This document shows positions 47,411 through 55,891 of a stretch of 64,000 nucleotides of DNA, piece after piece (position 1 is the first letter of the stretch; every line of letters starts with the position of its first letter). Under the pieces are notes generated by a model. That model searched no databases and was not told the origin of the DNA. It saw nothing but the letters and a program-made list of their open reading frames with translations. The stretch is from Bacillus sp. T33-2. GTDB taxonomy: Bacteria; Bacillota; Bacilli; Bacillales; Cytobacillaceae. The stretch lies in NCBI RefSeq assembly GCF_002860205.1, contig NZ_PGVB01000016.1, positions 107,576 to 171,575 of the forward strand, written 5' to 3'. Both the position numbers and the translations under genes were made by a program.

Positions 47411-47596
47411 ATGGGTAAGGCAAAGGGAAAGGGCGGAACAGGAAGGGGAACAGGTAAAAAGGGCTGGACTCGTTGGCAAGCTAAATCAAACAAAGCGAAG
47501 AGTGCCAAACCCTTTAAATTACCTTTACGCATCAATCCGACAATAAACGAAATAACAATCCCGTATATACCAATTAAGCTACCACCTATTAAATAG
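47411..47596 (+). CDS. Small basic protein of unknown function (61 aa)
   Basis: GGGAG lies 7-8 nt before the ATG. The N-terminal 33 residues are Gly/Lys-rich with many basic residues (MGKAKGKGGTGRGTGKKG); the C-terminal 27 are hydrophobic and Pro/Ile-rich (INPTINEITIPYIPIKLPPIK) with a repeating I-P pattern. No signal peptide or Cys. I recognise no family. It could bind nucleic acid or be an antimicrobial-like peptide; neither can be decided from sequence. Confidence 0.5.
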   Translation: MGKAKGKGGTGRGTGKKGWTRWQAKSNKAKSAKPFKLPLRINPTINEITIPYIPIKLPPIK

Positions 47597-47967
47597 ATTT
47601 AGTGAAAATCCCTCAATAAACACCAAAGGTAAATTATTCCTAATTAATATAATAATTATAATAAAAATAGAATACAATCATATTTTGAAATTTTTGATCA
47701 TTTTAAACAATTTGTGGAATTTTTATGAGTAATCTGTAGACTAACCGGCTTCGATCCTTAATCATGACATGAAAACCGTATTTAAAATTTGAAGGCTCTG
47801 TTACCATTTCCTCCGGGCTTCGAATTTTAAATATAATCTATGTTAAATAATATTGTTGATAAATAACCATAAACAAGGACCCTTAATTGGGCCCTTGTTT
47901 TAAATCCTTATTGAAGATAAGCACCCGTTAATTCTTTACAAATACAGTAATATTCGATGTCGCAATA
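47597..47967. other. AT-rich intergenic region with an inverted repeat
   Basis: About 370 bp. Around 47785-47835, AAAATTTGAAGGCTC and GGGCTTCGAATTTT form a long imperfect inverted repeat. A second hairpin at 47873-47898 is listed as a terminator. No gene is seen. Confidence 0.5.
47873..47903. terminator. Terminator-like hairpin
   Basis: ACAAGGACCC (47873-47882) pairs with GGGCCCTTGT (47889-47898), one mismatch, followed by TTTTA on the + strand. It could serve the + strand genes before it and, weakly, the - strand gene ending at 47968. Confidence 0.75.
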
Positions 47968-48444
47968 TTACTGTCTATCGAGTTGTTGAAGGAAAGAAAG
48001 AACCTTCAATTTACTTCGATAGCCAATTAAATTACCATACTTGAAATCTTTATTTGCTCTTTCTTCAAACTCTGCAATCCAATCTACTCGCCCATTCGAA
48101 TCCGCATCTGTTTCATACATACTAAACTTTGGTGAAACTTGAGTTACTGCATACTGCTTGATATTGTTAGTGGCTCTTTCATAATCAAACGTTATAGTCA
48201 TATGTTCTTTTAAGGAAATTTCCCCTTTGTCATACAATGCCTTTGATATTTCGGTTAATTCTTCAAATGTAGTATTTCGAACATTATACTTACTCGCAAG
48301 TTCTTCATAAATATCGCCAGTTAAACTTTCTTTTGTATCCATCATTTTTACTTCTGTGTTCATAAATACTTCTTCAACAGTAGCATTCTTTTTAGTAGTT
48401 GTATAAACAGATGTTGCAACGTTTCCTAAAGATTGAATCCTCAA
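47968..48444 (-). CDS. Hypothetical protein (about 158 aa)
   Basis: A soluble protein without signal peptide. It has a Thr/Asn-rich N-terminus and a central helical motif (YEELASKYNVRNTTFEELTEISKALYDKGEISLKEH) that I associate with small uncharacterised Bacillus proteins, but I cannot name the family. TTG at 48444 is preferred because AAAGAGGTG lies 6 nt before; an upstream in-frame GTG overlaps that site. Confidence 0.65.
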   Translation of the reverse strand: MRIQSLGNVATSVYTTTKKNATVEEVFMNTEVKMMDTKESLTGDIYEELASKYNVRNTTFEELTEISKALYDKGEISLKEHMTITFDYERATNNIKQYAVTQVSPKFSMYETDADSNGRVDWIAEFEERANKDFKYGNLIGYRSKLKVLSFLQQLDRQ

Positions 48445-48854
48445 TTTCTTCACCTCTTTAAAATTGATTAGAAATCTTACTACTTATATCGACTAATCAC
48501 AAAATTTCTTCATAATTTATTGTGAGTTATTATATTATTTTGATTACTTTAAGTTGTGGTCTTCTAACCTGCCTTTAGTTGAAGAAGAAAAAAGCCACCT
48601 GGTTCGGCAGCTGATCTTTAACTTCAGGAATGCAATACTCTTCAATTGAACTGCTTTCTTCGCCAGAGCCTGACACAGCCTGAGAGTTCTTCAACTAAAG
48701 TACCCTTATGTTTAGGTACATTAGTTCACAAACTTATCCATTTTTCATCTATTACAGGAATGCTGCCCCTTTTTTCAATAAGAGTATTGAGCAGCCGGTC
48801 CATTATTGATACTAAAATTAGCCCCGTAATTTAGTGTAAAACTTCAAAAAACCT
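48445..48854. other. Intergenic region holding a MITE-like repeat
   Basis: About 410 bp without a credible gene. It contains the 14-bp inverted repeat pair described separately (48573-48700). Confidence 0.5.
48573..48700. repeat. Short element bounded by perfect 14-bp inverted repeats
   Basis: CTTTAGTTGAAGAA (48573-48586) and TTCTTCAACTAAAG (48687-48700) are exact reverse complements enclosing about 100 bp without a gene. A related CTTTAGTTGAACAAG occurs at 50840, where the IS1595 transposase is cut off. This resembles a small non-autonomous transposable element or IS end remnant. Confidence 0.55.
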
Positions 48855-49073
48855 TTATGAATTTGTCTCTTCATTCATATATCCTAGAATATCACCAGGT
48901 TGACAATTTAAAGCCTCGCAAATTCCTTCTAAAGTTGAGAATCTAATGGCTTTTGCTCTTCCATTTTTCAAAATTGAAAGATTAGACATTGTTATTCCCA
49001 CCTTCTTCGAAAGTTCGGTAACACTCATTTTTCTTCTAGCTAGCATTACATCAATATTAATTATAATAGCCAT
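48855..49073 (-). CDS. yozG: Small HTH regulator of the YozG (XRE/Cro) type
   Basis: A 72-residue helix-turn-helix protein (MLARRKMSVTELSKKVGITMSNLSILKNGRAKAIRF) that is all DNA-binding domain, like YozG of B. subtilis. It lies 9 nt downstream of the DUF2975 membrane gene, preceded by AAGGTGG; the same pair occurs in B. subtilis (yoaS-yozG), where the regulator probably controls its membrane partner. Confidence 0.85.
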   Translation of the reverse strand: MAIIINIDVMLARRKMSVTELSKKVGITMSNLSILKNGRAKAIRFSTLEGICEALNCQPGDILGYMNEETNS

Positions 49074-49082
49074 TTTACCACC

Positions 49083-49559
49083 TTAGATAGTCAATTCATT
49101 TTCTGATTTTAATTCAATCGCACTACTTAACAAATGCTGTAGAACAGCCGAAAAGTACGCAATAATTAGACTTGCAAATATTATTGTAATACCTATAATG
49201 GCTATGCCAGGATGCAAAGCGTTCAAGACAGCCATTATAAAAATTCCTATTACATATAGTACCGATATTGTGATTGCACAAACCATAATATATCTTAGCG
49301 GCATAACGCCTAATTCTGAAAATGCTTTTTTGTTCTTTATAACTTCTAAGAGATTGTATGACTGGTACAAAGCGAAGAAAAATGGTATCGCTGAAAAGTA
49401 CAACCCTATTAGAACCGGATATTTTAAAAATGCAAACTCTGGATACATACTTGCTGTATATCCAGCAAGTGAAGGTAATGCAAAGATACATAAGCTTAAA
49501 ATTACAATGGCAATAATACACACAGCTGATTTTAAAAAGGTTATTGTTCCTCGTTTCAT
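49083..49559 (-). CDS. yoaS: DUF2975 family membrane protein (YoaS-like)
   Basis: A 158-residue membrane protein with four predicted transmembrane helices, matching the DUF2975 family, which is almost always paired with a YozG-type regulator as here. The function is unknown. The ATG at 49559 (MKRGTITFLKS) is chosen over an upstream ATG because GGGGTG precedes it. Confidence 0.82.
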   Translation of the reverse strand: MKRGTITFLKSAVCIIAIVILSLCIFALPSLAGYTASMYPEFAFLKYPVLIGLYFSAIPFFFALYQSYNLLEVIKNKKAFSELGVMPLRYIMVCAITISVLYVIGIFIMAVLNALHPGIAIIGITIIFASLIIAYFSAVLQHLLSSAIELKSENELTI

Positions 49560-49655
49560 TAGGCACCCCATTCTTTTTATTTACAACCATATTATTACAA
49601 AAATTATTGATATTCAATATATATTTACTGATTATCATTGGTTTTTACTTAAACA

Positions 49656-49690
49656 TAAAAAGGGCTTTCTCATAAGAGAGAAAAGCCCAC
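49656..49690 (-). terminator. Terminator of the Nudix/membrane gene unit
   Basis: On the - strand GGGCTTTTCTC pairs with GAGAAAGCCC, followed by TTTTTATG. Confidence 0.8.
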
Positions 49691-49811
49691 AAAAAAACTC
49701 ACCAACAATTTGATCCTTATTAAACTCTTCTGTATCGTTTGTTCAATAAGGAATTCGACTAAAAAGGCGGTTAATCCTTTCTGGATCAAGCACCTGTTAC
49801 TTTAAGAAGAG

Positions 49812-50074
49812 CTATTTTATAAATAATTTAGTAATTAAAAGGTTGATAACTCCAACCCCAAAAGCAGTTACTCCCCAAAAGAAACTCGTCCAACGCCCTC
49901 CATACTATGAGGACTATCTTGTAACTTTATGAAAAAATAGAGAGTTGCGAAAAAAAGGAGTATAAAAAATATATATTTTAAATTTGGAACATACCTATTA
50001 AAAATCAAGGTAAGCATTACCGTTATAATCAATGGAAAGAATACGAGTATTAGCCTATAAATTGTTTTATCCAA
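49812..50074 (-). pseudogene. Frameshifted small membrane protein
   Basis: The first frame gives two transmembrane helices (IYRLILVFFPLIITVMLTLIF and YIFFILLFFATLYFFI) and stops early at 49868. From about 49895 another frame continues with a third helix (TSFFWGVTAFGVGVINLLI) to a stop at 49812. One base change near 49895 would restore a protein of about 87 residues. The TTG start lacks a clear ribosome site. Family unknown. Confidence 0.45.
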
Positions 50075-50101
50075 ACAGATACTTGAATTAATCCATTTAT
50101 A

Positions 50102-50722
50102 TTAGATGTTTTCTTTTATTTTTTGAATGACAGTTTGATAAAACGAAACTTGATGAGGAACAAATTTTTCTCTTCCAAACTTTTCTTTAAGTAAAATCTT
50201 ATCTCCATCTTCATTTAATCTAAAACCTTGAACATTAACGCTCTCTTTCTTTCCGTACCAAAGATCAGCAAAATCATTAAATACAACTTTTACAATCCCT
50301 GAAACTTCTTCCAGTTGCAGAGTAAAATCATCAAAGATTTGGTTCTGTTTATATAAAAAAACATTGGCAAGTTCCTTATCGATAAAATCTTCTTTAATAA
50401 CACAGTAATCAATTACACCTAAATGCACTAATTTATCTAATGGAACATCAATCCCTATTTCTTCTTTTATCTCTCTTACACCATCAAGAACTGTTTCATA
50501 AGCTAATATATGTCCAGCAGCAGTAATATCCAATAGACCTGGATAGTCTTTTTTTGTTTGGCTACGAAGTTGTAAGTAGACATAATCTGTATCTTTTTCC
50601 TTGGTAACAAACCAACAATGAAAAGCTTCGTGCCAATAGCCCATTCTATGTACCTCTTCACGAGTTGCAACACCTATCTGATTTCTATTTTCATCAAAGA
50701 TCTTTAATTGTTCATTATCCAT
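50102..50722 (-). CDS. Nudix hydrolase of the IPP-isomerase-like/YfcD type
   Basis: A 206-residue Nudix protein. FDENRNQIGVATREEVHRMGYWHEAFHCWFV is the typical N-terminus of this branch, followed by LDITAAGHILAYET and the Nudix helix GVREIKEEIGI. Members hydrolyse nucleoside diphosphate derivatives; the substrate is not defined. The ATG at 50722 follows a GGGGG stretch. It may share a transcript with the membrane gene downstream. Confidence 0.88.
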   Translation of the reverse strand: MDNEQLKIFDENRNQIGVATREEVHRMGYWHEAFHCWFVTKEKDTDYVYLQLRSQTKKDYPGLLDITAAGHILAYETVLDGVREIKEEIGIDVPLDKLVHLGVIDYCVIKEDFIDKELANVFLYKQNQIFDDFTLQLEEVSGIVKVVFNDFADLWYGKKESVNVQGFRLNEDGDKILLKEKFGREKFVPHQVSFYQTVIQKIKENI

Positions 50723-50839
50723 ATATTTTCCCCCAACCATTATTAATTATCTAAGGACATTTAAAGGATTTTTCTAAAATCTGTTCTTTTATAAAAATCC
50801 CTATAGAAGAAAGGTCTTATTTTCTTAACCTATCCTGCC

Positions 50840-51649
50840 CTTTAGTTGAACAAGACTCATTAAATAGTTTTGAAAGGGTAATGCTCGATTCCTTTTTCCT
50901 TTGCATAGGCTTTGAAAGCCCTACAGGCGTCTGTGCAAAGGGTATTCGTAATGGATACCTTTTAACCGATTGCTTTATCAAGTTTGGATTTAACGATTCG
51001 GCCCTGCCTAACACTTTTGAGAAGGTTTGTTTTTGGCGGTCTCTTGCAACCAAGACACAGACCTGTTCCTTGCTGACGCCACGAAATTGGGAAGAACCGC
51101 CACGTTTGCGGGCTTTGCGGCCCGTTATCTTTCGTTTTCCTTTTTCAGAGTACAGGAAATAGGTCTCGTCCATTTCAACGATACCAGAAAAGTGGTCAAT
51201 ATCCATCTGTTTCAAGGCAGATAAAACTTTGTGCCGCCAATAGAAGAGGGTGACGTGATGAACCCCGATTAGCTCTGATGCTTTCCGTAAAGAATGCCCT
51301 TCAATCATACAATGGATACAATCCAGCCATATTTATGGGGAAGGTGAGATCCCTTGTAAAGGGGTATTGGTTACATCGGTAAATGTTTTCCACAGTCCTT
51401 GCAGCGGTACCGCTGACGTTCAATAACTTTCGTTCCTGCTTTAATTCGATACTTCCCAAAGCGGACAACGTTAGTTGAATGGCAATGTGTGCAAGTGTAG
51501 CCTTCTTTATGTTTCTGTTCAGATATTTCTTTAAAGATAGGCTCACTTGTGTAATAAGAGGCAAGTGATTTTATGAAAAAGTCTTTTAATGGCAGTTGAT
51601 CTGCGGTGTTAAGTTTTTGAATCTCTTTGATAATATCCCTCAGTGCCAT
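50840..51649 (-). pseudogene. Decayed IS1595-family transposase
   Basis: The N-terminal part (from the ATG complement at 51647-51649) has a zinc ribbon, CTHCHSTN...CKDCGKHLP. Later frames give CIHCMIEGHSLRKASELIGV, the HTH/YWRHKVL region, the first Asp region IVEMDETYFLYSEKGKR and then LCTDACRAFKAYAKEKGIEHYPFK. These pieces lie in at least three frames, so several frameshifts are present. The C-terminal catalytic part is lost at a CTTTAGTTGAACAAG sequence. It cannot make an active transposase. Confidence 0.82.
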
Positions 51650-51686
51650 TCCGAACCACCCGTTTTTCTTCTTATACACCTATTAT

Positions 51687-51700
51687 AGAACAAACGTTCG
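51687..51700 (-). promoter_or_regulatory. LexA-box-like site at the IS1595 promoter
   Basis: On the - strand CGAACGTTTGTTCT differs at two positions from the Bacillus LexA consensus CGAACRNRYGTTYC and abuts a TATAAT-like sequence upstream of the transposase start. Confidence 0.3.
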
Positions 51701-51943
51701 CTTATAGCGAATATCAACATAGTCCTTTAACAGAGCTTGAATATAAGCAATAATTAACAACGAAGAGGTAATGAAAACTGAAGGAAATACGTCTCAAGCC
51801 CTAGAATATTTTACAGTGCTGGTCTGTAGAAATTTTACGCTTTTTTGTGTATTGTATAAATAAGGAAATCGTTCGCGAAATGAAACATTGATCCTTCTCA
51901 CTCGTATTAAAAATTAAGGATATTAAGTCAGGAGTCGATTTCA

Positions 51944-52747
51944 ATGAACCCGTTTATAAGGTTTTTTATAGGAACATTCGCAGCCACCCCTATAGCTGTA
52001 TCCGTCTGGTTAACCAGTTTTTTTGCTCTCGACTATTCCATCTTGGTTTCATCCGCATTTTCGGTATCTAGCGGGCTTCTTACGTATTTCTTCAGTTCTT
52101 TTATGATGAAACAGCGCTTTTTAAGGAAGCATCAGCTGACCAGGAAAGAGTACAAATATATAAAGAACAATTTGGATGAAGCCAAGCGGAAATTGAACCG
52201 TTTAAATAGAGCGGTGTTTTCGATTCGGCATATCCCGTCGTTAAAACAGAGAGTCGATCTCATTCGCACTACAAAAAAAATCTACAAGCTGACAAAACAG
52301 CAGCCAAAGCGGTTTTATAAAGCTGAACGGTTTTATTTTTCCCATTTGGATTCAGTTCTGGAATTGTCTGAGAAATATGTGTTCCTGTCCCGGCAGCTTA
52401 AACAGCATCGTGAAGTAGAGCAATCGCTCCGGGATACACGCCGGACTCTGGAAGAACTGACACGAACTGTGGAAAAGGATTTATACACAATGCTTTCTGA
52501 TGATATAGAAAATCTTAATTTCGAAATCGACGTTGCGAAGCATTCGATCAAAAGGGTAGCCGATCATCGCAAGACTGTCCCGGTTAATGTTGAGAAAGCA
52601 CCAGACAGTTCCATCCATGCGCTACCAGGTCCCAGGCATTCAATAAGAACACACAAGGACACCAACCTTGAAATAAATATCGGTGAGCACGTGATCCACA
52701 GGCCGCGGGAGTCGGATGCACTTGATGAAAGCAGGAGGTTAAATTGA
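51944..52747 (+). CDS. xpaC: XpaC-like protein (5-bromo-4-chloroindolyl phosphate hydrolysis family)
   Basis: A 267-residue protein. Two hydrophobic helices near the N-terminus (residues 4-25 and 28-55) are followed by a long, basic coiled-coil-rich cytoplasmic part ([18 protein letters not shown] ... [22 protein letters not shown]), matching XpaC. The family name comes from a phenotype; its molecular role is unknown. It overlaps the yaaN-like gene by one base (TGATGA) and always occurs with it in Bacilli. Confidence 0.88.
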   Translation: MNPFIRFFIGTFAATPIAVSVWLTSFFALDYSILVSSAFSVSSGLLTYFFSSFMMKQRFLRKHQLTRKEYKYIKNNLDEAKRKLNRLNRAVFSIRHIPSLKQRVDLIRTTKKIYKLTKQQPKRFYKAERFYFSHLDSVLELSEKYVFLSRQLKQHREVEQSLRDTRRTLEELTRTVEKDLYTMLSDDIENLNFEIDVAKHSIKRVADHRKTVPVNVEKAPDSSIHALPGPRHSIRTHKDTNLEINIGEHVIHRPRESDALDESRRLN

Positions 52748-53922
52748 TGAATGAAAATGGTCCAAGCTTGTTAAAAAACACGGGCAATATTATGGATGAT
52801 ATTTTATCAGACCCGTTTGGGGAGAATGGCCAAATAACTCCTCAACCATTACAACAGCATCAAGATGCGAAGCCGGTGAAGCTGATCGATGTCATCCCGG
52901 AGGAAAACAAGGCAAGGGCCTATCAGTTGGCCCAGCAGATTGACCCGAAAAACCACCAGGCGATGATTTCCTACGGCACTCAGGCACAAGGCAAATTATT
53001 GTCGTTTTCCCATGCGATGCTCGAGCATGTCCAAAAGAAGGACATCGGGGAAGTAGGGGAGATCATCAGTGATTTAATGAAAAGGCTTAATGACGTGAGC
53101 CCGGATGAGTTAAAGCAGGGCAAGACATCATTATTTTCCAGGATGTTTGGCAAAATATCGGGTTCGATCCAGGAAGTCCTGTCAAAATATCAGAAAACAG
53201 GTACCCAAATTGACCGGATCAGTGTGAAGCTGGACCGCAGCAAAAATGTACTATTATCAGATATCGCCATGCTTGAAAAGCTGTATGAAAATAACAAAGA
53301 ATATTTTCACGCACTGAATGTATATATTGCAGCCGGCGAACTCAAGTTGGAAGAATTGCATGAAAAAACAATACCAGAACTGAAAAAAGCAGCCGCGGCA
53401 ACAAACGACCAAATGAAGTTCCAGGAAGTAAATGATATGATCCAATTTGCCGACCGCCTGGATAAAAGGTTATATGACCTAAAGTTAAGCAGGGAAATTA
53501 CAATTCAAAGTGCCCCGCAAATCCGTCTTATTCAAAACACAAACCAGGCGCTCGTGGAGAAAATCCAGTCGTCGATCATGACGGCGATACCGCTTTGGAA
53601 AAACCAAGTAGCGATTGCATTGACCCTGATCAGGCAGCGCCACGCAGTTGAAGCCCAGAAACAGGTCTCAAAAACAACCAATGAGCTTCTATTGAAAAAC
53701 GCGGAAATGTTGAAAACGAACACCATTGAAACGGCCCGTGAAAATGAACGCGGACTCGTTGATATTGAAACATTGAAGAAAACCCAGGAAAACTTAATCA
53801 CCACTCTTGAAGAAACACTCCGGATCCAGGAGGAAGGGCGGAACAAGCGCCGCCAGGCCGAGCATGAACTGGCATCAATGGAAAACGAACTGAGACAAAA
53901 ATTATTGGAGATAAAAGGATAA
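52747..53922 (+). CDS. yaaN: Toxic anion resistance protein TelA/YaaN family
   Basis: A 391-residue helical, coiled-coil protein of the TelA family (PF05816): [29 protein letters not shown] and [19 protein letters not shown] at the front, [21 protein letters not shown] and [23 protein letters not shown] in the middle. Members are linked to tellurite or cell-envelope stress resistance; mechanism unknown. AGGAGG is 8 nt before the ATG. Forms a two-gene operon with xpaC. Confidence 0.92.
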   Translation: MNENGPSLLKNTGNIMDDILSDPFGENGQITPQPLQQHQDAKPVKLIDVIPEENKARAYQLAQQIDPKNHQAMISYGTQAQGKLLSFSHAMLEHVQKKDIGEVGEIISDLMKRLNDVSPDELKQGKTSLFSRMFGKISGSIQEVLSKYQKTGTQIDRISVKLDRSKNVLLSDIAMLEKLYENNKEYFHALNVYIAAGELKLEELHEKTIPELKKAAAATNDQMKFQEVNDMIQFADRLDKRLYDLKLSREITIQSAPQIRLIQNTNQALVEKIQSSIMTAIPLWKNQVAIALTLIRQRHAVEAQKQVSKTTNELLLKNAEMLKTNTIETARENERGLVDIETLKKTQENLITTLEETLRIQEEGRNKRRQAEHELASMENELRQKLLEIKG

Positions 53923-53936
53923 TTAAATTTTCAGGT

Positions 53937-53980
53937 GCCTGACCCCCGGTGCGTTAATGTGCTACAAGGGGTTGGGTTTT
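53937..53980 (+). terminator. Terminator after yaaN
   Basis: The CCTGACCCCC stretch can pair with GGGGTTGGG, followed by seven T residues; pairing is imperfect with a long loop. Confidence 0.55.
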
Positions 53981-54279
53981 TTTGTGTCGGTGTTTGTGTA
54001 CTGATTGAATTCTGAATAAATGATGTAGCGGCATACACGTTAGGTTCTTTGTTAAGTGGAAAAGAGTGTGCTGAAAAATGCAAAAAAAAAAGCCACCTAT
54101 ATCGGAGGCTAAAAAAGGGGAAAAACATTTGGTATCTTTATGATTGCCCAAACGGGTATGAAATATACACAAGAAACATATTTTATTGTAAGAGGTGTAT
54201 TTATTCCGGTCTTTTTTCATATAGTGGGTAAGAGGCAAGAATAGCCATCCGGCAGGTGTTCTTAGAAGCCTGGCCAGTA

Positions 54280-54369
54280 TTATTTCTTAAAGCGGTTACT
54301 AACTACCTCCAGTATTAAGAGCTTTTCCCGTACAGTTAACATTCTCCAGCTTCCTGCTTTGATTTTCAC
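54280..54369 (-). CDS. Possible 29-aa peptide
   Basis: On the - strand AAAGGGGAG precedes a GTG. The peptide is basic and helical (MKIKAGSWRMLTVREKLLILEVVSNRFKK). It has good Bacillus-like codon use for its length, but could be a fragment of a larger lost gene. Family unknown. Confidence 0.35.
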   Translation of the reverse strand: MKIKAGSWRMLTVREKLLILEVVSNRFKK

Positions 54370-54899
54370 AACAAACACTCCCCTTTATCAATATGATATT
54401 AAATCCAATGGATAATAATTGGTAATTTTGATATGTTACTTAATACCGCTATTAAAGCTAAATGAAACAACAAAAGTTTCTACAAAAACCTTCAGGGTTC
54501 TTTTCCAGAAACGGAAAAAATGTCGCAAAAAAACAGGGATGCTGAATGCCCCCGCTGTTCGACAGTAACCTATAGTTCCGAAACTCTTTTCCAAATTCAC
54601 AGTTCACTTAGTTTTATATGTCGTCTCTCTTGGTGATTATAGTGTTATATCACTTTTATGTTTGGAGTTTCTGCCAGGTTACATACAAAAAGCGTAATCA
54701 GTGTAACTACATGCCTTGTGTTTATTGTAGTGGGCCAAAACGTAATAGTACAATTGGTTTACGTGAGTCAGAAAAAGGGTAAAAAAAATGTGTATTTACT
54801 GTTAAGTTGTTGATTAAATATTCTTTTATAGGTAAATAGCACCTTAACAAATTTACTATTTTAGGTTATTTTTGTTGCATAACACATAGATCGTACGAT

Positions 54900-54982
54900 A
54901 ATGGCAAAATCATTGAAAAATGATGACGCAAAGCTTAAGGGACTAAAGTTACCGAATGTAACTATGTCAGCCAGCTGCCGAA
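54900..54982 (+). promoter_or_regulatory. Cyclic di-GMP-I (GEMM) riboswitch
   Basis: The sequence shows the GEMM-I hallmarks in order: GGCAAA (54903-54908), a hairpin ATCATT-GAAA-AATGAT (54909-54924) with the GAAA tetraloop, GACGCAAAGC (54925-54934), an AAGGG stretch, a second hairpin AGTTAC-CGAAT-GTAACT (54947-54963), and the closing AGCCAGCTGCC (54969-54979). These match the class I aptamer as known from Vc2. Downstream, AGCTCCT (54987-54993) can pair with the AGGAGGCT (55012-55019) that includes the ribosome site of the 55026 gene, so translational control is plausible. Confidence 0.85.
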
Positions 54983-55025
54983 TACGAGCTCCTGCGGTTT
55001 ATGTGACTAAAAGGAGGCTACGAGT

Positions 55026-55199
55026 GTGTTTAAAGGATTATTAAAATTAAAGTATCATGTCCACATGTTTCTAAAAAGACATAATGAGGCACTTGTGGAT
55101 GACGCCCTCTGTAACCAATTAAAGTCACATCTTAAAGCTAGAGCAAATTACCATGGGCATAAAGCTAAGCTTATCATTTTAAAAACAGAATGCCATTAA
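55026..55199 (+). CDS. Riboswitch-controlled small protein (57 aa)
   Basis: AAGGAGG (55011-55017) lies 8 nt before the GTG. The product is basic and His-rich (LKLKYHVHMFLKRHNEALVDDAL ... ANYHGHKAKLIIL) and probably two short helices. It shares a pattern (D-x-L, LK-x-H, ANYH-x-x-K) with the 50-residue protein at 58001. I do not know the family. A c-di-GMP riboswitch lies directly upstream and a strong terminator directly downstream, so it is an independent c-di-GMP-responsive unit. Confidence 0.7.
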   Translation: MFKGLLKLKYHVHMFLKRHNEALVDDALCNQLKSHLKARANYHGHKAKLIILKTECH

Positions 55200-55230
55200 A
55201 GAGCAGATTGACGATGATCTGCTCTTTTAT
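55198..55230 (+). terminator. Terminator of the riboswitch-linked gene
   Basis: AAAGAGCAGAT (55198-55208) pairs perfectly with ATCTGCTCTTT (55217-55227). It overlaps the stop codon. The stem sequence recurs at 60972. Confidence 0.88.
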
Positions 55231-55632
55231 TATGTGAAGGCAGCTATTTTGATGATAAGAACCTTTTTCGCGGCCTGTTCAAAAACTTTATATATAAATA
55301 GCCATCAGTGCATTTAAAAATCCGAATCCCAATAATCTTTAAAGGAGTAAATATCTCTTTCATCTGAAGTAGCGGCATCTATTTAACCTCCCGTAAATTA
55401 CTCTAGTAATATTCTACCGTAATAACGAACAAGGTTAAATAGTTTGTTCTCGATAAAAAACGACAACGTTAGTGTATAATTCCTAAAATTTTCTTTATCA
55501 ATGTGGGAAAAATAGAATATTTTGTAGTACATATGTCTCCTCCCTTTTCAACGTCGGTGTTCACGTAATAAGCTTCTGTGGTGCCGTTATTTCCTTAGAG
55601 GCACTTCACAGGGAGGAAATCCAGGCGGAGGT
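55231..55632. other. Intergenic region without recognisable gene
   Basis: About 400 bp of AT-rich DNA; no gene, RNA or repeat recognised. Confidence 0.4.
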
Positions 55633-55722
55633 ATGAGTACTGAACGAGAGCTGGTAGAAGGTTGCGGGTGTTTGAAGCCAACTAACTGTCCGATATGTCA
55701 TCTTACTCAGGATTATGAATGA
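55633..55722 (+). CDS. Possible Cys-rich 29-aa peptide
   Basis: A short frame encodes EGCGCLKPTNCPICHL with four cysteines in two CxC/CxxC-like pairs, a zinc-binding look. GGCGGAGG is only about 1 nt before the ATG, which is poor spacing, so it may be a fragment. Confidence 0.25.
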   Translation: MSTERELVEGCGCLKPTNCPICHLTQDYE

Positions 55723-55864
55723 TATGCAGTAGTAGTATATGTGAAACTTTTGGATGGATTACTGATAGGTTCACTATCAAGCTTTTTCACTGTGAACCTT
55801 TTGAGACTAACAAAATGCGACGACAACGGAAATAAAGAATACAGTCAAGATTAGATATTATCCG

Positions 55865-55891
55865 AGCAATCTAACTGAGGGATTGCTTATT
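55865..55891 (+). terminator. Hairpin preceding the group II intron
   Basis: AGCAATC (55865-55871) pairs with GATTGCT (55881-55887), followed by TATT and then the intron start. Confidence 0.65.

Noticed and set aside
54049..54231. 60-codon Cys/Lys frame after yaaN
   Set aside because: No ribosome site; sequence character is that of AT-rich non-coding DNA.
54657..54830. Two overlapping short frames with CxxC or a hydrophobic stretch upstream of the riboswitch
   Set aside because: Neither has a ribosome site and they contradict each other; could be remnants but not supportable.
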